Assembly (NCBI GenBank): GCA_017623685.1
Contig: JAGAOP010000042.1
Location: 1-64,000, forward strand
Direction of reading: 5' to 3'
Length of the DNA: 64,000 nucleotides
From: Spirochaetaceae bacterium
Lineage (GTDB): Bacteria > Spirochaetota > Spirochaetia > Treponematales > Treponemataceae
In this document: positions 58,975 through 64,000 of the stretch, in pieces
How positions within the stretch are numbered: position 1 is the first letter of the stretch
Layout: each line of letters opens with the position of its first letter
Notes under the pieces: model-generated
What the model was told of the DNA's origin: nothing
The model's input: the letters and a program-made list of their open reading frames with translations, nothing else
The model's database searches: none
Translations under genes and position numbers: made by a program

Positions 58975-59003
58975 TTGTCTTTTTTGCAATTCATTCGTAT
59001 AAT
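58975..59003 (+). promoter_or_regulatory. Sigma70-type promoter of the DksA-type gene
   Basis: TTGTCT (58975-58980), a 17-bp spacer and a perfect TATAAT (58998-59003), about 43 bases before the ATG. Confidence 0.7.
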
Positions 59004-59046
59004 TTTATGAGTAATTCAATAGGTTGTCAACATAGGAGAATGAAAT

Positions 59047-59403
59047 ATGGATAAAGAATTTATTCAACAAATGAAAGAAAAATTACTTGTTGAAAAACAG
59101 GAAATAATTGGTTCCCTTTCAATGAACAATAATGATTCTCGAAAAATTCTGGAAGAAAACTCTGCAAGAGATTCTGTAGATGAAGCAGCGGATGCCATCG
59201 ATTTAAAGATGCTACAGTCCATTGGTGAAAAAGATGCAAATCGCCTAAATTTAATTAATGGGGCTCTTACTAGAATTGAAATTGGGAAATATGGGCTTTG
59301 CATGAAGTGTGGTAAGCAAATTCCAGAACCTAGGCTAGAATGTATTCCCTATGCAATGTTATGCATAGAATGTAAAACTCAAGACGAAAGACGTAACCGC
59401 TAG
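59047..59403 (+). CDS. DksA/TraR-type zinc-finger regulator
   Basis: A 118-residue protein. An N-terminal coiled-coil (residues 5-75) ends in the loop region with ENSARDSVDEAADAID, followed by a zinc finger CMKCGKQIPEPRLECIPYAMLCIEC. It binds the RNA polymerase secondary channel; family members set the response to ppGpp and starvation. AGGAGAATGAAAT gives the ribosome site. Its stop overlaps the convergent phosphatase gene by four bases. Confidence 0.9.
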   Translation: MDKEFIQQMKEKLLVEKQEIIGSLSMNNNDSRKILEENSARDSVDEAADAIDLKMLQSIGEKDANRLNLINGALTRIEIGKYGLCMKCGKQIPEPRLECIPYAMLCIECKTQDERRNR

Positions 59404-60263
59404 GAAATATAATCTTGCAATGGGTGAAAGTGGCGGCATAATTTTTTGCCGTCGCTTTTTAGACTGACTAGTTCTTTGTATCCGGCCTCCAATGCTCGTT
59501 TATATGCAAAGTCGAACCCCATATCTAAATTTTGTGCTAAGTGAGCATCTGAGTTTACCATAATCGGAATATTTTGTTCATGAATCATTTCTAAAAAATC
59601 TACAGAAGGATAGGCATCCTTTGCACCTCTTAAAAGTCCACCTGTATTAATTTCCACAATAACATCAGCTTTTGCAATGGCTTTTGCGGTTTCTTTAAGT
59701 TCTCGCCGATACCATGGTTCAGTTTCATCAAAAAACTGCAAAACAGGATTTCGCTTACGAATTACATCGATATGACCAATTATGTCAAATTTACCACACA
59801 AAAGCATTTCTCTTTGTAAAGAAAAATATGCTTGAACTGCAAGTTTTCCATTGCCCCGAAAAAGATTCTTTATTCCATCTGAAACTTCTTCCACTGGTCC
59901 ATCCACAGTAAACCAGCCATTGTCGCCAACAATATAATGAACAGAACCAATTAAATAATCTGGGGCTAAGTTTTCATAAGTGTTAGCATGGGGAATTGAA
60001 AAGGGCGGAAGATAATCTACTTCAAAGCCACACAATATTTCTATTTGGTTAATATATTTTTGTGCTAAAAATTTAATTTCTTTTACATAAGAATCTATTT
60101 CTTTTGCAGAAATATGCCAATCTGCTGCAAGAGGATTTATTGTATGACCGGAAAAACCTAAGATTGAAAAACCTTTATCTAACGCCACAGAAATAATCTG
60201 TTCAGGGTTGTCTTTACCATCGCAATAAGTTGTATGGGTATGATAATTAGTTTTTATTTTCAT
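59400..60263 (-). CDS. PHP-family phosphoesterase (histidinol-phosphatase type)
   Basis: A 287-residue PHP-domain protein. YHTHTTYCDGKDNPEQII carries the first metal-binding histidines, and CGFEVDYLP, SVHYIVGDNGW, IGHIDVI and VNSDAH supply the other metal ligands. The length and order fit HisK-type histidinol-phosphate phosphatase, but without other his genes the substrate remains uncertain. It overlaps the hybrid kinase gene by 17 bases. Confidence 0.85.
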   Translation of the reverse strand: MKIKTNYHTHTTYCDGKDNPEQIISVALDKGFSILGFSGHTINPLAADWHISAKEIDSYVKEIKFLAQKYINQIEILCGFEVDYLPPFSIPHANTYENLAPDYLIGSVHYIVGDNGWFTVDGPVEEVSDGIKNLFRGNGKLAVQAYFSLQREMLLCGKFDIIGHIDVIRKRNPVLQFFDETEPWYRRELKETAKAIAKADVIVEINTGGLLRGAKDAYPSVDFLEMIHEQNIPIMVNSDAHLAQNLDMGFDFAYKRALEAGYKELVSLKSDGKKLCRHFHPLQDYIS

Positions 60264-61827
60264 GGGTTTCTTTCCATTGAGTTAATAAACGCTGTAGCTG
60301 TTGCTTTTTAAATGGTTTAACCAGTGTCATATCAAAACCACTAGCTTCGTATTCCCTGTTAAGTTCTCTATCTGAATTTGCAGAACAAGCAATCATTGAA
60401 CCAGAATAACCATTTTTTCTAATAATAGAAGCAGCTTCTGTACCTAAAATATCAGGCAACTGAATGTCCATAAACACAATTTTTATTTCTGGATGCTCAG
60501 CTATTACAGTAACAGCTCCACGACCTGTACTTGCAGTAAATACATTATACCCTAAATCAAATAAAAACACACTTAGTATTTTTAAATTTATAGGATGGTC
60601 ATCTACGCAAAGAACATCAATAGTTTCTTGGCAACACAAGACTCCTTCTTTTTGAACAGACAAGACAGATGATTTCTTTTCGGCAGATGAAACTTCTGCG
60701 TCAGGCAAGTCTAAATCCGTTACAAGAGAAGTTTCTAAAAGTTGTCTAAGCAAAGCTATTTTTATAGGCTTATATAAATATCCGTTAAACCAAGAAAGTG
60801 CCTTCATTTTTGCTTCGCCACCGAATTGTCCTTCTGGAACCATAAGAAATAATTTAGAACCATTAATTCTTTTGTCCCCATTAATTTCCGAAGCTAATCG
60901 CCACCCGTCCATTATGGGTAAAATCATATCAATAAAAACTAAATCAAATTTCTTACCTTCGTTGTAAGCACTTATCATTAACTCTAAGGCTTCTTGCCCT
61001 GAATTAGCACAATAAATCTGGGTAAAACCGAATAATTTTAGATAATTAGTTATCGTTTCTTGAATAATAGAACTATCATCCACAACCAGTATTTTCTTAT
61101 CCAAACTATTTGGCAATGGATCATAAATTAAAGCTGTAGAAACTGGCTTTAAGGGTATTTTAAACCAAAATTCCGTACCGCAACCTTCTCCATCAGCTAC
61201 ACCAATAGTTCCACCCATCAAGGATACTAGATTAGAACATATTGCTAGCCCTAAACCAGTTCCTCCCCCTAAAGTATTTTCTGGAGAAGATACTTGGACA
61301 AATTCTTGAAACACACTTCGTTTTTTATTATTAGGAATTCCAATACCCGTATCTATTACTCTAAAAACTAAAAAAGGTTTTTCTGCCACTTCTTCTGTGT
61401 GAATACGAATAACAATATAACCTTTAGTTGTAAATTTTATAGCATTTTTTACAAGATTCATTAAAAGTTGCAAAAGACGCATTGAATCTGCATATATTTG
61501 AACTGGGACAGAAGGATTAACATCTATAGCTAATTCTAATCCCTTATTATAAGCTTCTATACTGATTATATCAAAGACTTGCTCAACTAAAAGAATTAGA
61601 TCGCAGGGTTGTTCTTCTAATCGAAGATTACCCTTTCGGCTTTTTTCGTAATCTAGGATATCATTTACTAGCATATGCAACACATCTGCGCTAAAAATGA
61701 GTTGCCTTACATATTCTTGCTGTTCAGGATCTAAGTTTGTACCTTTAAGCAACTCAGCAGTTCCAATTATCGTCTGAATTGGAGTTCTAACTTCGTGAAG
61801 AATAGGAGCTAATCTAGATATATTCAT
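60247..61827 (-). CDS. Hybrid histidine kinase with two receiver domains, no sensor domain
   Basis: A 526-residue cytoplasmic signalling protein. HisKA begins almost at the start, with phospho-acceptor histidine in LHEVRTP at about residue 12. HATPase_c has NLVKNAIKF (N box), DTGIGIP (G1) and GGGTGLGLAI (G2). Receiver 1 (residues 230-350) has VVDDS, IDMILP and YKPI; receiver 2 (residues 395-515) has CVDDHP, MDIQLP and KPFK. No input or membrane domain is present, so input probably comes from a partner, perhaps the receiver protein six bases upstream. Confidence 0.92.
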   Translation of the reverse strand: MNISRLAPILHEVRTPIQTIIGTAELLKGTNLDPEQQEYVRQLIFSADVLHMLVNDILDYEKSRKGNLRLEEQPCDLILLVEQVFDIISIEAYNKGLELAIDVNPSVPVQIYADSMRLLQLLMNLVKNAIKFTTKGYIVIRIHTEEVAEKPFLVFRVIDTGIGIPNNKKRSVFQEFVQVSSPENTLGGGTGLGLAICSNLVSLMGGTIGVADGEGCGTEFWFKIPLKPVSTALIYDPLPNSLDKKILVVDDSSIIQETITNYLKLFGFTQIYCANSGQEALELMISAYNEGKKFDLVFIDMILPIMDGWRLASEINGDKRINGSKLFLMVPEGQFGGEAKMKALSWFNGYLYKPIKIALLRQLLETSLVTDLDLPDAEVSSAEKKSSVLSVQKEGVLCCQETIDVLCVDDHPINLKILSVFLFDLGYNVFTASTGRGAVTVIAEHPEIKIVFMDIQLPDILGTEAASIIRKNGYSGSMIACSANSDRELNREYEASGFDMTLVKPFKKQQLQRLLTQWKETHENKN

Positions 61828-61833
61828 AGAAAT

Positions 61834-62721
61834 TTAGAAATTTTTTAGATAATCAGATATGACTTGTTTGCGTTCTTCATAATCTTCATTAAAGATTAAA
61901 TCCACAATACAAGGATCTCTCAAGGCTTCAGGTGCTAAAACCTTTTCTGCAATTAATGTTCCTATTTCGTTAGAAGCAGAACTATCAACTAAAGCATTCA
62001 AAATAGTAATCATACTAGTTTCGACTTGAATTCCTGCATATTCAGGATGTCCAGCCACAAGCTCTTTTGTAAATGAATCTAAGGTTAGAATTCTTATATC
62101 GCTTGGTTGTAGATTTGGAGCAGAAACAACACTATTGAGCAACAGTTCTAAGTTGAATCCATCAACAAAACTTAAAGGAAGATCTGACATAAGCAAAACC
62201 AATTTTGGCGTTGTTATGTTGTTTATAGTCATTAAATCATACAAATTATATTTTAACAATGCTGACTTATCTCGATTGAGACCTTGATTAATTTCCACAA
62301 AAACCACATTTCCATTTATGTGTGTTTCCAAAGTACAAGGTGTTCTATCTAAAGAAAACTGCATTCTAAAAATTTTTGCTATTGTATCAAATAAAGCATC
62401 AAAATGAACTGGTTTAGTAAAATATCGAGTTACCCCAAGATGCATTAAGTCCATAATCGCATCAGAACTAATTTCTGGACCTGTTATAATCGTGGGAATA
62501 TTAACAGTATTTGGGTTATCATGTTTTTTTTCCATGAATTCAACAACACCTGTAAGATATTTATCAGCATCAATCAATACCATATCAGGAAGAGTAGACA
62601 ATAACTTAGTAAACGCATCTCTACGACCTTGTGCAAAGTCTACGACTACTTTTTCTGTAGTAAGTTTATTTTTCAAAAAATCTCGAAACAAAGGTGGTGC
62701 ATCAATCATCAATATTTTCAT
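61834..62721 (-). CDS. Receiver-domain protein with STAS-like C-terminus
   Basis: A 295-residue protein. Residues 1-118 are a receiver domain: LMIDAPP (second acidic residue replaced), phospho-acceptor aspartate in VLIDADK, lysine in FTKPVHF. The C-terminal 170 residues are not a DNA-binding domain; VVFVEINQGLN...LVLLMSDLPLSFVDGFNLELLLNSV has the strand-helix pattern of STAS domains, which bind anti-sigma or sensory partners. The STAS call is my inference. It lies upstream of, and is probably co-transcribed with, the hybrid kinase. Confidence 0.78.
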   Translation of the reverse strand: MKILMIDAPPLFRDFLKNKLTTEKVVVDFAQGRRDAFTKLLSTLPDMVLIDADKYLTGVVEFMEKKHDNPNTVNIPTIITGPEISSDAIMDLMHLGVTRYFTKPVHFDALFDTIAKIFRMQFSLDRTPCTLETHINGNVVFVEINQGLNRDKSALLKYNLYDLMTINNITTPKLVLLMSDLPLSFVDGFNLELLLNSVVSAPNLQPSDIRILTLDSFTKELVAGHPEYAGIQVETSMITILNALVDSSASNEIGTLIAEKVLAPEALRDPCIVDLIFNEDYEERKQVISDYLKNF

Positions 62722-62798
62722 GATATATACATATTACAAAGAATTTTATATATTTACAAGTATTATTTTTATTTTGAATAAATTCTTTGGAGGTTTTT

Positions 62799-63401
62799 AT
62801 GGAAATTATAGTATTTTTAGCAGAAGGATTTGAAGAAATAGAAGCTTTGACGCCAGTTGATTATCTTAGACGAGTTGGAATAAGCGTAAAAACTGCTTCC
62901 TGCGGGAAATCCCTAGAAGTAACAGGTTCCCACGGAATTAGCGTTATGGCTGATACTTTAGCAGAAAATCTACTAGAACCCGTTTTAAAAGGACAAATTA
63001 CAGTAGGGGTAATAATCCCTGGGGGAATGCCTGGTGCTAACAATGTTGCAGAATGTTCTGCTGCCATGAAAATATTAAATAACACAATTAATTCTAAAGG
63101 TTTAGTGGCAGCTATATGTGCAGCACCTGTAGTTACATTGGCAAAAACAGGTTTTTTACAAAATAAAAGATTTACTTGTTACCCTGGCATGGAATTACAA
63201 ATGGAAAAATGGTGTGGTAATGATTGGCAGCAACTTACAAAAGATGCAAAATATACAGGAAACCGAGTAGAAATAGATGGGCATTTAGTTACGGCAGCAG
63301 GTCCTGGCACAGCAGAGGAATTTGCAATTACCTTGGTTGATATATTAGTCGGCAAAGAAGCTACAAAAAAACTTATTTCCGGTAGCCTTTTACGAAATTG
63401 A
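62799..63401 (+). CDS. DJ-1/PfpI family protein (YajL/ThiJ-like)
   Basis: A 200-residue flavodoxin-like protein. It has FLAEGFEEIEALTPVDYLRR at the start with the family glutamate, PGGMPGANN, and the nucleophile-elbow cysteine in AAICAAP at about residue 106. Proteins of this group act as chaperone-like or deglycase/glyoxalase-type stress proteins; the exact reaction is debated. GGAGGT lies before the ATG at 62799; the frame starts further up without a matching site. Confidence 0.92.
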   Translation: MEIIVFLAEGFEEIEALTPVDYLRRVGISVKTASCGKSLEVTGSHGISVMADTLAENLLEPVLKGQITVGVIIPGGMPGANNVAECSAAMKILNNTINSKGLVAAICAAPVVTLAKTGFLQNKRFTCYPGMELQMEKWCGNDWQQLTKDAKYTGNRVEIDGHLVTAAGPGTAEEFAITLVDILVGKEATKKLISGSLLRN

Positions 63402-63482
63402 AAGAAATTAGAGAATTAACACAAAAGATTGCTTTAAAATATACATTTCCAAGGCAACCATTTTATAAAAAAATATTAGAGC

Positions 63483-63515
63483 AAAAAAAAAGACTGTCTA
63501 AAACAGACAGTCTTT
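63483..63515 (-). terminator. Intrinsic terminator of tRNA-Phe
   Basis: An 11-bp perfect stem AAAGACTGTCT/AGACAGTCTTT with a five-base loop is followed by six or more T on the minus strand. It touches the 3' end of the tRNA and has the same core as the terminator at 17915. Confidence 0.85.
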
Positions 63516-63587
63516 GCCGCCGGTAGGAATCGAACCAACGACACAAGGATTTTCAGTCCTTTGCTCTACCGACTGAGCTACAGCGGC
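63515..63587 (-). tRNA. tRNA-Phe (GAA)
   Basis: A 73-base cloverleaf on the minus strand. The acceptor stem GCCGCTG/CGGCGGC has one T-G pair, the D arm is GCTCAGTCGGTAGAGC, the anticodon loop is CTGAAAA with GAA on a stem AAGGA/TCCTT, and the T loop is TTCGATT. The discriminator is A; CCA is not encoded. One T-T mismatch is seen in the T stem. Confidence 0.95.
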
Positions 63588-63598
63588 ATGATGATAGA

Positions 63599-63627
63599 AT
63601 ATTATAATTTATCAAAAAAAAAGTCAA
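63599..63627 (-). promoter_or_regulatory. Promoter of tRNA-Phe
   Basis: TTGACT (63622-63627) is followed by TATAAT 15 bp later (63601-63606), or by TAATAT at 17 bp (63599-63604). Both place the start a few bases before the tRNA. Confidence 0.6.
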
Positions 63628-63658
63628 TACTTATGTAAGAAAAAAAAATCTGAAAAAC

Positions 63659-63687
63659 TTGTATTTTGAAGTAAAATGTGTTATATA
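63659..63687 (+). promoter_or_regulatory. Sigma70-type promoter of the gene at the window end
   Basis: TTGTAT (63659-63664), a 17-bp spacer and TATATA (63682-63687), 35 bases before the ATG. Confidence 0.6.
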
Positions 63688-63722
63688 TATTTACGTAAGA
63701 ATTTTCTTTCAGGAGGTATTTT

Positions 63723-64000
63723 ATGAAAAGAATTCTTTTTTGCTTAATACTACTTACAACAATTTTAGTTCCAGTTATTTCTCAATCTACAGAACCCGAT
63801 ATTTCTAAAGTTTCAGACGGGTTAAACACATTTTCTCTAGAGCTAATTAATGTAGTTCCAAATCTTGCTGTTCAGCAAGGGGTATGGGCTGATGCATACA
63901 TCGGCAAATTAATTCCTAGCGTACCACCTCATTTAGGAGGAGGATTAACCCTTGGAATTGCACAACTTAACTCAGATGGATTGAATAATTCTATTGATGA
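63723..64000 (+). CDS. Exported protein of unknown function (5' end only)
   Basis: The first 92 codons are visible and the frame leaves the window open. MKRILFCLILLTTILVPVIS is a signal peptide with a likely cut before QSTEP. The mature start has TFSLELINVVPNLAVQQGVWADAYI and GGGLTLGIAQLNSDGL, with alternating hydrophobic residues that would suit an outer-membrane beta-barrel, but I do not recognise the family. AGGAGG lies eight bases before the ATG and a good promoter upstream. Confidence 0.7.
   Translation, partial: MKRILFCLILLTTILVPVISQSTEPDISKVSDGLNTFSLELINVVPNLAVQQGVWADAYIGKLIPSVPPHLGGGLTLGIAQLNSDGLNNSID

Noticed and set aside
63515..63587. tRNA-Phe as an integration site
   Set aside because: No partial copy of the tRNA 3' end and no integrase were seen in the window.
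1..64000. CRISPR array, prophage or restriction-modification genes
   Set aside because: No regularly spaced repeats, phage structural genes or methyltransferase/endonuclease pairs were found; the single methyltransferase at 33070 has no DNA-methylase catalytic motif.

Overview
The window is AT-rich, densely coded DNA from what looks like a host-associated spirochaete close to Treponema. The basis is inference from gene content: a DUF4954 protein, a MoxR/DUF58/BatA-BatB-BatD operon, secreted ankyrin and BspA-type leucine-rich proteins, lipoprotein lipoboxes, a helix-turn-helix/EIIA fusion, and the neighbour pairs rplM-rpsI-recX and dnaJ-like/infA/dksA. There is no rRNA, insertion sequence, integrase or CRISPR array. 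It opens in the last codons of pheT and ends in the first third of a secreted protein, just past a tRNA-Phe gene.

Layout. 0-2 kb: pheT end, a short-chain dehydrogenase and a DUF1295 membrane protein. 2-5.9 kb: an accessory patch of five small exported proteins (two ankyrin or ankyrin-like, one BspA-type, one cysteine-rich with DnaJ-type zinc motifs, one unknown) and a Xre-type regulator whose 5' end and upstream region exist as a second, truncated copy 1.6 kb away. 5.9-8.5 kb: murD-ddl. 8.8-11.4 kb: a secreted serpin, a ferritin-like/VIT metal transporter and a small membrane protein carrying a decarboxylase-beta motif. 11.3-17.1 kb: an efflux system in which the RND pump and TolC-like outer-membrane factor are one 1534-residue reading frame behind its adaptor. 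17.2-28 kb: HTH-EIIA regulator, Na/Pi cotransporter, DUF4954 protein and a complete oppABCDF-type operon. 28-31.3 kb: signal peptide peptidase, an HTH-receiver regulator with a 14-base G:C tract, recX, rpsI, rplM. 31.5-38.8 kb: secreted alpha-amylase, methyltransferase, unknown exported protein, SPOR and LapA proteins, miaB, rubrerythrin. 38.9-46 kb: a heterodimeric ABC exporter and a thiamine ABC importer under a TPP riboswitch. 46-50.4 kb: a frameshifted S1-domain gene, an unknown protein, a solute-binding lipoprotein and an aminotransferase. 50.6-57.5 kb: the Bat operon. 57.5-64 kb: smr, dnaJ-like, infA, dksA-like, a PHP phosphatase, a hybrid kinase with a receiver protein, a DJ-1 family protein, tRNA-Phe and the partial gene.

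Most strands and operons are separated by recognisable sigma70-type promoters (TTGACA-like, 15-18 bp spacers, TATAAT-like) and intrinsic terminators. Several promoters sit so close to the start codon that the transcript should have almost no leader. The points most worth following are the RND-TolC fusion with an internal signal peptide, the 14-base homopolymer inside a regulator gene, the frameshifted S1 gene, the orphan decarboxylase-motif protein, and the xre duplication bracketing two exported-protein genes.
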